A DNA stretch of 64,000 nucleotides from Kordiimonas sp. SCSIO 12610 (GTDB lineage Bacteria > Pseudomonadota > Alphaproteobacteria > Sphingomonadales > Kordiimonadaceae): positions 2,242,501 through 2,306,500 of the forward strand of contig NZ_CP073747.1 of assembly GCF_024398015.1 (NCBI RefSeq), in the 5' to 3' direction. The notes under the pieces are model-generated. The model was not told the origin of the DNA. It saw only the letters and a program-made list of their open reading frames with translations, and made no database searches. Position numbers and translations under genes: made by a program. Every line of letters begins with the position of its first letter. The stretch's first letter is position 1. Shown piece by piece: positions 9,018-17,578 of the stretch.

Positions 9018-10172
9018 ATGGCAAGCAAAGCACGTCGTTTCCACCCCGCTGGTATCTTTTTAATCATTATTGCAGCCCTGATTGTGATTGTTATTGCTGG
9101 CTTTTTATGGGTTCAGGCAAACCCAATAACTGTTTTAAGGCTTTCATTCACGCCGACAACTTCGATTGAAGATGAAACATTCGCTGAGGCCCCAGATTAT
9201 AGTTTACCAGAAACATGGGCTGCTTTCCCCGGTCAAGCAAGCACGGTCAGCGACTTGCCGGAAGGCATTGAAGCCGTAGACCAAATAGAAGGCACAGACG
9301 TATTTTTTATCTACCCAACCACATATTTAAACCGCGCCAGCTGGAACGCACCACTCAACGACGTGGACGCCAACAGAGTGATGGAACTAACAACATTAAA
9401 GAACCAGGCGAGTGTATATTTCTCAGCCGGCAAAACTTATATTCCAAGATACAGGCAAGCAACATTCGGCGCCTTCTTTGATAAAACCGGCCAAGGCGAA
9501 ATTGCAATTGAACGCGCGAAAAGCGATGTTTACGCAGCGTTTGATTACTATATCAAAAACCTTAACAATGGCCGTCCGTTCATCCTTGCCGGACACAGCC
9601 AAGGCGCACTTCATGCGCTTCATCTCCTGAAGGACAGGATCAACGATAGCGACCTGCGCCAACGCATGATTGCTGCTTATATTATCGGCTGGCCAATCAG
9701 TATTCAGGAAGACCTTGATACGCTTGGAAACCTGAAGGGTTGCCAACAACCAGCCGATACAGGATGCGTTATTTCCTATCAAAGCTTTGACGCCAACGGC
9801 GACAGCGAAGCATTTGCAAAAATCTATGAAACCTCGATTGGATTTTCCGGGAACGCACGCAAACGTACACCAATGCTATGCACCAATCCACTGAACTGGA
9901 AAGCTGGCGGCGCAAGCGATAAATCAAACAATTTAGGTGGCGTTGCCCTCGCCCGTTTCGAGGCTCCGCTCGGCCCAATTACCGAAAACCTCACCGGGGC
10001 GAAATGTGATGACCTTGGCCGGCTTCTTATCACAGAGGCACCTCAAGGGGACTGGAGTGAATATGTTATGGCTGGCGGTAACTATCATGTTTATGACTAC
10101 AATCTTTTTTACATGAATTTGCGTGCTAATGCACTCACTCGCGCAAAAGCATGGCTGGATCAAAATTCATGA
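9018..10172 (+). CDS. DUF3089-type alpha/beta hydrolase, membrane anchored
   Basis: A 384-residue protein with one N-terminal membrane segment (about residues 12-33, FLIIIAALIVIVIAGFLWV) and a periplasm-facing hydrolase domain. The nucleophile elbow GHSQGALHALHLL, the TDVFFIYPTTYLNRASWN strand and the late YHVYDYNLFYMNLRANA segment match what I know of the DUF3089 lipase/esterase-like family. Catalytic Ser is that of GHSQG; the terminal His is probably in GNYHVYDYN. Substrate unknown. The stop codon TGA overlaps the ATG of ruvX (ATGA at 10169-10172), so the two genes are translationally coupled. Confidence 0.82.
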   Translation: MASKARRFHPAGIFLIIIAALIVIVIAGFLWVQANPITVLRLSFTPTTSIEDETFAEAPDYSLPETWAAFPGQASTVSDLPEGIEAVDQIEGTDVFFIYPTTYLNRASWNAPLNDVDANRVMELTTLKNQASVYFSAGKTYIPRYRQATFGAFFDKTGQGEIAIERAKSDVYAAFDYYIKNLNNGRPFILAGHSQGALHALHLLKDRINDSDLRQRMIAAYIIGWPISIQEDLDTLGNLKGCQQPADTGCVISYQSFDANGDSEAFAKIYETSIGFSGNARKRTPMLCTNPLNWKAGGASDKSNNLGGVALARFEAPLGPITENLTGAKCDDLGRLLITEAPQGDWSEYVMAGGNYHVYDYNLFYMNLRANALTRAKAWLDQNS

Positions 10173-10627
10173 GCCATCTTCTCTCGATTCAGGAAATAAA
10201 ATCAGCCATTCCCAACAGAAAACGCCTTTTAGGGCTGGATGTGGGCAGCAAAACCATTGGCCTTGCCCTATCGGATACAATGCTGATGATCGCGACCCCA
10301 ATGGAAATCATTCGCCGCAAGCGGTTTAAGGATGATGCTGCACGGCTAGAAGAAATCGTGAAAGCCGAGGATGTTGGTGGGTTTATCATCGGCTGGCCCG
10401 TAAACATGGATGGGTCTGAAGGCCCCAGATGTCAATCAACGCGGGCTTTTTCCGATAATCTTTATGCGAAAATACCACTACCTCAGGCCTTCTGGGACGA
10501 GCGCCTTTCTACTGCCGCTGTTGAACGTACGCTTATAGAGGCTGATAGTAGCCGCGCACGAAGAAAAGAGGTCGTAGACAAACTGGCTGCAAGCTATATC
10601 CTTCAGGGCGCTTTACATGCGCTCTAA
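10169..10627 (+). CDS. ruvX: Putative pre-16S rRNA nuclease / Holliday junction resolvase-like RuvX
   Basis: YqgF/RuvX family nuclease with an RNase H-like fold, implicated in 16S rRNA 5'-end maturation. About 152 residues from the ATG at 10169. Motifs: LLGLDVGSKTIGLALSD (first catalytic Asp), GFIIGWPVNMDGSEGPRCQ, WDERLSTAAVERTL (catalytic Glu) and VDKLAASYILQ (last Asp). An upstream in-frame ATG at 10151 lies within the preceding gene; I prefer 10169 because of the four-base ATGA overlap. The position just before pyrB is common in Alphaproteobacteria. Confidence 0.95.
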   Translation: MSHLLSIQEIKSAIPNRKRLLGLDVGSKTIGLALSDTMLMIATPMEIIRRKRFKDDAARLEEIVKAEDVGGFIIGWPVNMDGSEGPRCQSTRAFSDNLYAKIPLPQAFWDERLSTAAVERTLIEADSSRARRKEVVDKLAASYILQGALHAL

Positions 10628-10691
10628 TTTATTGGATATAAGGACTAAATTCCGGTTGAGTGAGTTGAATTAAACTTAAAAAGCGGCTTTC

Positions 10692-11711
10692 ATGAATACA
10701 GACAAAACACCATCAAATCTTTATGCGCGCGCGGAAGTTTCGCCGCCATCAGGAAGCTTATTTCCACACGACCATATTCTTGGTATTTGGGAAATGGACC
10801 CAACGACCATCAAGTTTATATTGGATACAGCAGACGACTACGCAGAAGCGAACAGAGAGCCCAAACACGCAAAAGATAAAAATACGATTGGTAAATGCGC
10901 AGGCTTAACGCAAATCAATCTATTTTTTGAAAATTCAACGCGCACCCTGATGAGCTTCGAAATTGCCGGTAAACGCCTCGGGATGGATACAATTTCCATG
11001 TCCACAGGTACATCATCCATAAAAAAAGGGGAAACCCTTCTTGATACTGCTGCAACATTGAACGCAATGCGCCCGGATGTCCTGGTTATGCGCCACGGCG
11101 ACAGCGGCGCCGTGAAGCTATTATCCGAGAAAATGGACTGTGCCGTCATTAATGCAGGTGACGGCAGAAACGAACATCCGACACAGGCGTTCCTTGACGC
11201 CCTGACGATCAGGCGGCGAAAAGGCAAAATTCATGGCCAAACAATCGTCATTTCCGGCGACATTGCCCACAGCCGTGTTGCCCGCTCAAATATATATCTA
11301 TTAAATGCCATGGGGGCCCGTGTGCGGCTGGTCGCCCCGCCAACATTATTACCCAAAGATGTAAAAGAGTTGGGTGTAGAAGTCTTTACTGACATGAATG
11401 AAGGATTGAAGGGCGCGGATGTTGTGATGATGCTTCGCCTTCAGCAAGAGCGTATGAAAGGCGCCTTCCTACCGTCGCTGCGTGAATATTATCAATTCTG
11501 GGGCTTAACCCGCGAAAAATTGGAAATTGCCAACGATGATGTCCTTGTTATGCACCCTGGCCCTATGAACCGAGGTGTTGAAATCGCATCTGATGTTGCT
11601 GATGATCTTGATCGTTCCGCGATTGAAGAACAGGTTGAGATGGGCGTAGCGGTTAGAATGGCGTGCCTGGATATTCTGACACGCACAATCCGCGGGGAGG
11701 CATTATCATGA
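10692..11711 (+). CDS. pyrB: Aspartate carbamoyltransferase catalytic subunit
   Basis: Condenses carbamoyl phosphate with aspartate in the second step of pyrimidine synthesis. 339 residues. Carbamoyl-phosphate loop [20 protein letters not shown], the MRHGDSGA and [13 protein letters not shown] motifs, and the aspartate-binding MRLQQERM are all intact; the C-terminal [13 protein letters not shown] is diagnostic. The N-terminal extension (about 20 residues before [13 protein letters not shown]) is longer than in E. coli PyrB. The stop overlaps the ATG of the dihydroorotase-like gene by four bases, so the two proteins are made together, as expected for an ATCase/DHOase-type complex. Confidence 0.96.
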   Translation: MNTDKTPSNLYARAEVSPPSGSLFPHDHILGIWEMDPTTIKFILDTADDYAEANREPKHAKDKNTIGKCAGLTQINLFFENSTRTLMSFEIAGKRLGMDTISMSTGTSSIKKGETLLDTAATLNAMRPDVLVMRHGDSGAVKLLSEKMDCAVINAGDGRNEHPTQAFLDALTIRRRKGKIHGQTIVISGDIAHSRVARSNIYLLNAMGARVRLVAPPTLLPKDVKELGVEVFTDMNEGLKGADVVMMLRLQQERMKGAFLPSLREYYQFWGLTREKLEIANDDVLVMHPGPMNRGVEIASDVADDLDRSAIEEQVEMGVAVRMACLDILTRTIRGEALS

Positions 11712-12955
11712 TTTTCACCGCTTACACAAATGCTCGCATCATTAATCCAGTAACAAACATGGACGAGATCGGCAGCGTTTTCGTCAATGATGGTCGGATT
11801 GTAGATCTGGGTGCTGGTAAAAACATGATGGCCGATGCCAGAGTTATCGATTGTACTGGCAAAATTCTTTGTCCTGGCTTCATCGATATGCGCGCACATG
11901 CCGTGGACGCAGAAGCGGCTGCGGCGGGCGGTATCACATCGATTGCCCTCCAGCCAGATCAGAAAACAGTTCTTGATAATGACGCGGCGATTGAGCGTAT
12001 TGTAAAGCGTTCCCATGATCATGGCGGTGTACGGGTTTATCCAGTGGGCGCTGCAACCAAAGAACTAAAAGGCAGCGAAATCGCCGAAATCGGTCAAATG
12101 CAGGCCTCGGGTGCGATTGCCTTTACCGATTGCAGGCAATCAATCAATGACGCGCAAGTGATGCGCCGATTGATGGAATATGCCAAATATTTTGATGCCC
12201 CAATCGTTCAGTTTGCCGAGGAACAATCGCTGGCCAAGGATGGTTTCGCCCACGAGGGGGAAATTGCAACCCGGTTGGGCTTAAACGGCATTCCATCAGC
12301 GGCCGAAGCTATTCAAATAGAACGTGATATACGTCTCGCTGATTTAACAGGTGCGAAGCTTCATATTGCCCTTGTCTCCACGAAGGAAGGCGTGCAAATC
12401 ATCAGAAACGCCAAAAAACGTAAAAGCCTTAACCTGACATGCTCTGTATCACCGCATCATTTGTATTTGAATGATAATGCGCTTGAAGGATATAGAACTT
12501 TTGCAAAAGTTAGCCCACCGCTGCGCAGCGAAGCTGACAGGCTGGCTCTTATAAAGGGCCTTGCGGACGGTGTTATCGATACTGTTGTTAGTGATCATGA
12601 TCCAAGAAGCGAGGATGTAAAGCGCCTCCCCCTCGCGCAGGCGGCATCGGGCGTTGCTGGCTTTGAAACAATGCTTCCCATTTTGATGACACTGGTCCAT
12701 AGCGATAAAATCAGCATGATGACCGCTATTCGTGCCTTAACAGAAAACCCCGCTAAGATATTGGGCGTTAAAGGCGGTTCGATCGAAAAAGGTAGTATCG
12801 CTGATATCACCATCTTCGACCCTGAAAAGCCATGGCGCATTGACAATAGCAAACTGAAATCAAGCGCAAGAAATACGCCCTTTGACACCTTACCCACACA
12901 GGGTAAAGTATGGAAAACCATCGTTGCCGGAAAAGAAATATACTCCGCCGACTAA
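11708..12955 (+). CDS. pyrC: Dihydroorotase homologue, probably non-catalytic
   Basis: 415 residues from the ATG at 11708 (ATGA overlap with pyrB). The amidohydrolase scaffold is clear: [50 protein letters not shown] and VVSDHDPRS. However, the usual metal motif HxH plus LREPG after PGFID is replaced by [15 protein letters not shown]: one His is missing and about a dozen residues of the substrate loop are deleted. The next metal His is replaced too (PIVQFAEEQ, where active enzymes have His before the acidic pair). Only one later His (KLHIALVS) and the catalytic Asp position remain. It therefore resembles the pseudo-dihydroorotase (PyrC'/PyrX) that structurally supports PyrB; an active dihydroorotase would have to be encoded elsewhere. 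Confidence 0.85.
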   Translation: MIFTAYTNARIINPVTNMDEIGSVFVNDGRIVDLGAGKNMMADARVIDCTGKILCPGFIDMRAHAVDAEAAAAGGITSIALQPDQKTVLDNDAAIERIVKRSHDHGGVRVYPVGAATKELKGSEIAEIGQMQASGAIAFTDCRQSINDAQVMRRLMEYAKYFDAPIVQFAEEQSLAKDGFAHEGEIATRLGLNGIPSAAEAIQIERDIRLADLTGAKLHIALVSTKEGVQIIRNAKKRKSLNLTCSVSPHHLYLNDNALEGYRTFAKVSPPLRSEADRLALIKGLADGVIDTVVSDHDPRSEDVKRLPLAQAASGVAGFETMLPILMTLVHSDKISMMTAIRALTENPAKILGVKGGSIEKGSIADITIFDPEKPWRIDNSKLKSSARNTPFDTLPTQGKVWKTIVAGKEIYSAD

Positions 12956-12985
12956 ATCTAAGTCGAACATTGCTTAAGGAAACAA

Positions 12986-13624
12986 ATGCCTGCCTCTGTT
13001 GAAACCATTGCCATTGTTATTCTGGCTTATCTTCTCGGCTCTATTCCTTTCGGACTGGTCCTTACAAAAATGGCTGGCCTTGGTGATGTTCGCGATATCG
13101 GATCCGGCAATATCGGGGCAACAAATGTCCTGCGCACGGGCCGTAAAGACTTAGCGCTCGCGACGCTTCTCTTGGACGCAGGCAAAGGCGCGATTGCTGT
13201 TCTGGTGTGTACAAATTTCGCATCAATGGAACTAGCACCTTTGGCCGGTAGTGCAGCCTTTATTGGCCATTGTTTCCCTATTTACCTGAAGTTTAAAGGT
13301 GGCAAAGGAGTTGCAACATTCTTTGGAACGCTACTTGCGATCAACCCTATTGTTGCAGTTTTGAGCATGCTGTCATGGTTACTCAGTGCGCTCTTGTTTC
13401 GCATATCTTCGCTTTCAGCCTTAATTGCATCAATCGCAGCACCTGTTTTTGCCTATGTTCTCATCCCGAACATTACCTGGCTTTATACAGTTTTCATGAC
13501 GGCTGTAATTTTCATTCGACACAAGGACAATATTGGCCGCATCATGGGCGGCACAGAACCTAAAATTGGTAAAAAATCATCAGCAGATGATGAGAACACA
13601 GCCAACACGGACAGCAGTGAATAA
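12986..13624 (+). CDS. plsY: Acyl-phosphate:glycerol-3-phosphate acyltransferase
   Basis: Integral membrane enzyme that acylates glycerol-3-phosphate from acyl phosphate, starting phospholipid synthesis. 212 residues with several membrane helices. The three PlsY cytoplasmic motifs are visible: SIPFGLVL plus GSGNIGATNVLRTG, GHCFPIYLKFKGGKGVATFFG, and the late RHKDNIGRIMGGTEPKIG. AAGGAA precedes the ATG. The last 15 residues are an acidic/polar tail. Followed 19 bases later by dprA, a frequent alphaproteobacterial pairing. Confidence 0.96.
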   Translation: MPASVETIAIVILAYLLGSIPFGLVLTKMAGLGDVRDIGSGNIGATNVLRTGRKDLALATLLLDAGKGAIAVLVCTNFASMELAPLAGSAAFIGHCFPIYLKFKGGKGVATFFGTLLAINPIVAVLSMLSWLLSALLFRISSLSALIASIAAPVFAYVLIPNITWLYTVFMTAVIFIRHKDNIGRIMGGTEPKIGKKSSADDENTANTDSSE

Positions 13625-13643
13625 TTTGGAGACATCAATTGAT

Positions 13644-14777
13644 ATGTTTCCAGAACTGTCGCGGACAGAAAAAATTCACCGTATGCGGATTTCCAATATT
13701 TCGGGGATTGGGCCCGTTACTTTCCAAAAACTAATTGATGATTATGGAAGCGCAGAAAAGGCGCTTGAAAACCACGACTTTAAAAACAAAAAAGTCATTA
13801 ACATCAAAGACATAGAGACAAACCTTAAACAAACCCAAACGTTTGGCGCACATACACTTATTTGGGGCGACAAGCAATATCCTCGCTACCTCTATGAACT
13901 TTCTGATGCTCCTCCTGTTTTATACGCAAAAGGGAATATAAACCTTTTGCAAGCACCAACCATTGGTATTGTTGGCGCGCGCAATGCCAGCGCATCAGGG
14001 CATAAAATCACATCGAACATTGCGGCCGAGCTTGGAAAAGCGGGCTATATCGTTGCGTCAGGTCTTGCGCGCGGGATTGATACATCTGCCCATAAGGCCA
14101 GCATTAAAACAGGTACCATTGCATGTGTTGCAGGCGGCATAGATATGCCCTACCCGCCTGAAAATACAGACTTGTTTGATCAAATCATCAGGCACGGCGT
14201 TATTATTAGTGAAATGCCACTTGGCACTCAGCCGCAAGCCCGTCACTTCCCAAGAAGAAACCGCCTTATTGCAGGTCTTAGCATAGGGGTCGTGGTTATC
14301 GAAGCCGCGCAAAAATCGGGGTCACTGATAACTGCAAAATTGGCCGCCGATTATGGCCGGGATGTTTTCGCAGTCCCGGGTTCGCCGCTTGACCCACGTG
14401 CCCATGGTACTAACCAACTGATCAAAGACGGTGCAATATTAACACGCAGCGCCGAGGATATACTGGATACTCAGTCCGCATTACCAAATACTATGCTGAA
14501 AAACATGGATCGGCGCCCCCTCATAGACATTACAGATGATGAAACCTCGCGCATCGAGGAAGAAGAGGCGCCTTCAACCTCTGCACCTCCATCTCATTCG
14601 GTGCAAAGTTCTGAAAATATAGTACTTGAACTTTTAAGTCTTGAGCCTGTTCACATCGATGAAATTATCCGTAGGTCCAACCTTTCAGTCCACATAGCTA
14701 CTGCAATTATTACAACGCTCGAAATTGAAGGGAAGATCATAAAACACAGCGGAGGTCGCATAAGTTTATCGCCCTAA
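13644..14777 (+). CDS. dprA: DNA-processing protein DprA
   Basis: Binds incoming single-stranded DNA and loads RecA during natural transformation; Rossmann-fold protein, 377 residues from the chosen start. An N-terminal helical/SAM-like part (RISNISGIGPVTFQKLIDDYGS) is followed by the core: GIVGARNASASGHK, VASGLARGIDTSAHKA, GGIDMPYPPENTDL, SEMPLGTQPQARHFPRRNRLIAGLS and GSLITAKLAADYGRDVFAVPGS. It ends in a winged-helix DprA C-terminal domain (VHIDEIIRRSNLSVHIATAII). The frame is open into plsY, but the ATG at 13644 has GGAGA eleven bases upstream. Presence alone does not prove competence. Confidence 0.94.
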   Translation: MFPELSRTEKIHRMRISNISGIGPVTFQKLIDDYGSAEKALENHDFKNKKVINIKDIETNLKQTQTFGAHTLIWGDKQYPRYLYELSDAPPVLYAKGNINLLQAPTIGIVGARNASASGHKITSNIAAELGKAGYIVASGLARGIDTSAHKASIKTGTIACVAGGIDMPYPPENTDLFDQIIRHGVIISEMPLGTQPQARHFPRRNRLIAGLSIGVVVIEAAQKSGSLITAKLAADYGRDVFAVPGSPLDPRAHGTNQLIKDGAILTRSAEDILDTQSALPNTMLKNMDRRPLIDITDDETSRIEEEEAPSTSAPPSHSVQSSENIVLELLSLEPVHIDEIIRRSNLSVHIATAIITTLEIEGKIIKHSGGRISLSP

Positions 14778-14860
14778 AGTCAAGTTTCGATTGCAATTCG
14801 CGCAATATCGAACTAGGTCAGACATAAATCAAAGTGTAATCAGTGTATAAAAATCACAGT

Positions 14861-14877
14861 CGTAAACGCGGTTTACG
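14861..14877. repeat. Inverted repeat in the topA leader
   Basis: Perfect 7-base arms CGTAAAC/GTTTACG around GCG, 24 bases before the topA ATG. It could be a regulator operator or an mRNA hairpin near the ribosome-binding region. No T-run follows, so it is not an intrinsic terminator. Confidence 0.5.
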
Positions 14878-14900
14878 CTTCTAGAGGATAAGTGGGACGA

Positions 14901-17486
14901 ATGAACGTCGTTATAGTGGAATCGCCCTCCAAGGCGAAAACAATCAATAAATACCTGGGCAAAGACTACACAGTTCTGGCGAGCTTTGGCCACGTCCGTG
15001 ACCTACCTGCAAAGGACGGATCAGTTAAACCGGACGAAGATTTTGCAATGGACTGGGTCGTAGACCGCGATTCAAATAAACGCTTAACCGAAATCGCAAA
15101 AGCGGTGAAAGACTCTGATAGTCTTTATCTCGCGACTGACCCCGACCGCGAAGGGGAAGCAATTTCGTGGCACGTTCTCGAGGTTCTAGCGAAAAAACGC
15201 GCCTTAAAGGACGTCAATGTAAAACGCGTTGTTTTTAACGAGATTACAAAGTCAGCCATTCTGAAGGCGATGGCAGCACCGCGTGAGCTTGATCAGGAAA
15301 TGGTCAATGCATACCTCGCGCGTCGTGCGCTGGATTATCTGGTGGGTTTCACGTTATCGCCTGTTTTATGGCGTAAACTGCCTGGTGCTCGTTCGGCTGG
15401 CCGCGTGCAATCTGTTGCTCTACGCCTTGTATGTGAACGCGAATCTGAAATTGAAATTTTCAAACCGCGTGAATACTGGAGTGTAACCGCTGCAACAAAT
15501 GCTGGCGGCGGAAAGTCCTTTGACAGCCGCTTGTTTGCGTTGAACGGTAAAAAACTCGGTAAATATGACCTTGAAAATGAGGGTGCTGCAACATCAGCTG
15601 CCGAAACGGTTAAAAATACGCCGCTGATCGTTCAAGCGGTTGAGCGTAAACCGGCCCGCAGGCACCCGCAACCGCCGTTTACAACCTCTACACTTCAGCA
15701 GGAAGCTGCAAGAAAACTTGGTTTCCCGGCAAACCGGACCATGCGTGTCGCCCAAAGCCTGTATGAGGGTAAAACACTTGGCGGTGAAGTAACAGGTTTG
15801 ATCACCTACATGCGTACAGACGGTGTTACCATTGCGCAGGAAGCCATGAATGCCACGCGCAATACCATCGGGTCACGTTACGGCGATAAATTCCTGCCAG
15901 AGAAGCCACGCTTTTATAAAACCAAGGCCAAGAACGCACAGGAAGCTCACGAGGCTATACGTCCAACCGATCCATCGCGCCATCCGTCCGAAGTTGCCCA
16001 TGCCCTCGACGCAGATGAACTCAAGCTTTATGAACTTATTTGGCGCCGTACAATCGCGAGCCAAATGGAAAGCGCACAGATGGAGCGCACAACAGTTACC
16101 ATCTTTAACGCAGACAAAAGTGCTGAACTGCGCGCAAACGGTACCGTTGTTACCTTTGAAGGCTTCCTATCTGTTTATCAAGAAGGGCGCGACGACGAAG
16201 GCGATGATGACGAGCGCCGCCTACCACCGCTTAAGGAAGGCGACGAGCTAGCGCTTGCGAAAGTGGAGCCAAAGCAGCATTTCACAGAGCCGCCACCGCG
16301 TTTCACGGAGGCTAGCCTCGTTAAAAAGCTTGAGGAACTTGGGATTGGTCGTCCGTCAACCTACGCATCGATCTTAACGGTTCTTCGTGAGCGCAATTAT
16401 GTTCATATGGAACGTAATCGTTTTATCCCTGAAGATAAGGGACGTTTGGTTACAGCATTCCTTGAAAAATTCTTTGATCGCTATGTTCAATATGATTTCA
16501 CTGCAAATCTGGAAGAACAGCTGGATGATATCTCAGCAGGTGATCTAGAGTGGAAAAAAGTTATTGGTGATTTCTGGGCCGACTTTAAACCAAAAACAGA
16601 AGAAATCATCGGGGTAAGAAACGCTGTTGTTATCGATGCGCTTGATGAGTTTCTGGCGCCTATGCTATTCAGCGATGACCCTGAGGAAGAAGCAAAACTG
16701 CGTAAATGCCCATCATGTGATGATGGTCGCCTTGGCCTCAAGACAAGCCGGTACGGCGCATTTGTTGGATGTTCTAACTATCCGGAATGTAATTACACGC
16801 GCCAATTTGGTGGCGGTGATGACGCAGACAAAGAAGCAAATGAGCCAACAGTCTTCGGCGATGACCCTGAAACAGGTGAACCTGTTGCACTTAAAAATGG
16901 TCGCTTTGGCCTTTACCTCCAGATCGGTGAAGCGAAAAAAGGCGAAAAACCAAAACGCGCGACAATACCGAAGGATATGGACCCTGCTGGCCTCGACCTT
17001 GAAAAAGCCTTGGCCCTACTCGCGCTCCCACGTGAAATTGGTGCCCACCCTGAAACAGGTAAAATGATCACGGCTGCGATTGGGCGCTATGGCCCCTATG
17101 TAGCGCATGACGGCGTTTATGCAAAGCTTCCGTCGTCCGATGACGTGTTCACAGTTGGCCTAAATCATGCCGTATCACTGGTTGCTGATGCGGCTGCCAA
17201 GAAAGGCGGCGGAAGTAAAACTGTATTGAAGGAACTTGGTGAACACCCGGATGACGGCGAAGCGATCAAAGTTCTCGATGGTCGCTATGGTCCGTATGTA
17301 AACCATAAGCGCACGAATGCAACGATACCAAAAGATATCGAGCCAGAAAGTGTGACCTTGGAGCAAGCGCTCGAGTGGTTGGCAGCAAAGGCGGCGAAGA
17401 AAAAACCCGCTAGAAAAACAGCCGCCAAGAAGAAAGCTGCGCCGAAGAAAACGGCGGCAAAGAAAACAACCAAGAAGGCGTCATAA
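14901..17486 (+). CDS. topA: DNA topoisomerase I
   Basis: Type IA topoisomerase relaxing negative supercoils. About 861 residues from ATG 14901; an in-frame GTG lies at 14892, but MNVVIVESPSKAKTI is the canonical family start. TOPRIM domain: VVIVESPSKAK and YLATDPDREGEAISWH. Catalytic Tyr is residue 303 (GLITYMRTDG). SAGRVQSVALRL and GRPSTYASILTVL are further core motifs. After the core comes one zinc-ribbon (CPSCDDGRLGL...CSNYPEC, about residues 600-635), then alphaproteobacterial-type C-terminal repeats (NGRFGLYLQIG, IGRYGPYVAHDG, DGRYGPYVNHK) and a Lys/Ala-rich tail like that of many topA products. Followed by a strong terminator. Confidence 0.97.
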   Translation: MNVVIVESPSKAKTINKYLGKDYTVLASFGHVRDLPAKDGSVKPDEDFAMDWVVDRDSNKRLTEIAKAVKDSDSLYLATDPDREGEAISWHVLEVLAKKRALKDVNVKRVVFNEITKSAILKAMAAPRELDQEMVNAYLARRALDYLVGFTLSPVLWRKLPGARSAGRVQSVALRLVCERESEIEIFKPREYWSVTAATNAGGGKSFDSRLFALNGKKLGKYDLENEGAATSAAETVKNTPLIVQAVERKPARRHPQPPFTTSTLQQEAARKLGFPANRTMRVAQSLYEGKTLGGEVTGLITYMRTDGVTIAQEAMNATRNTIGSRYGDKFLPEKPRFYKTKAKNAQEAHEAIRPTDPSRHPSEVAHALDADELKLYELIWRRTIASQMESAQMERTTVTIFNADKSAELRANGTVVTFEGFLSVYQEGRDDEGDDDERRLPPLKEGDELALAKVEPKQHFTEPPPRFTEASLVKKLEELGIGRPSTYASILTVLRERNYVHMERNRFIPEDKGRLVTAFLEKFFDRYVQYDFTANLEEQLDDISAGDLEWKKVIGDFWADFKPKTEEIIGVRNAVVIDALDEFLAPMLFSDDPEEEAKLRKCPSCDDGRLGLKTSRYGAFVGCSNYPECNYTRQFGGGDDADKEANEPTVFGDDPETGEPVALKNGRFGLYLQIGEAKKGEKPKRATIPKDMDPAGLDLEKALALLALPREIGAHPETGKMITAAIGRYGPYVAHDGVYAKLPSSDDVFTVGLNHAVSLVADAAAKKGGGSKTVLKELGEHPDDGEAIKVLDGRYGPYVNHKRTNATIPKDIEPESVTLEQALEWLAAKAAKKKPARKTAAKKKAAPKKTAAKKTTKKAS

Positions 17487-17499
17487 ATCAGATATCCAC

Positions 17500-17526
17500 A
17501 AAAGCTCCCTTTTCGGGAGCTTTTTT
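17500..17526 (+). terminator. Intrinsic terminator of topA
   Basis: Stem GCTCCC/GGGAGC (17504-17509 with 17515-17520), extended by A-T pairs, with a TTTTC loop and six T residues directly after the stem. It sits 14 bases past the topA stop codon. Confidence 0.9.
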
Positions 17527-17578
17527 ATCACAACCTGTGCTATAGACAGCTTAAATATGTAATGAGAGGAAACGTCGC

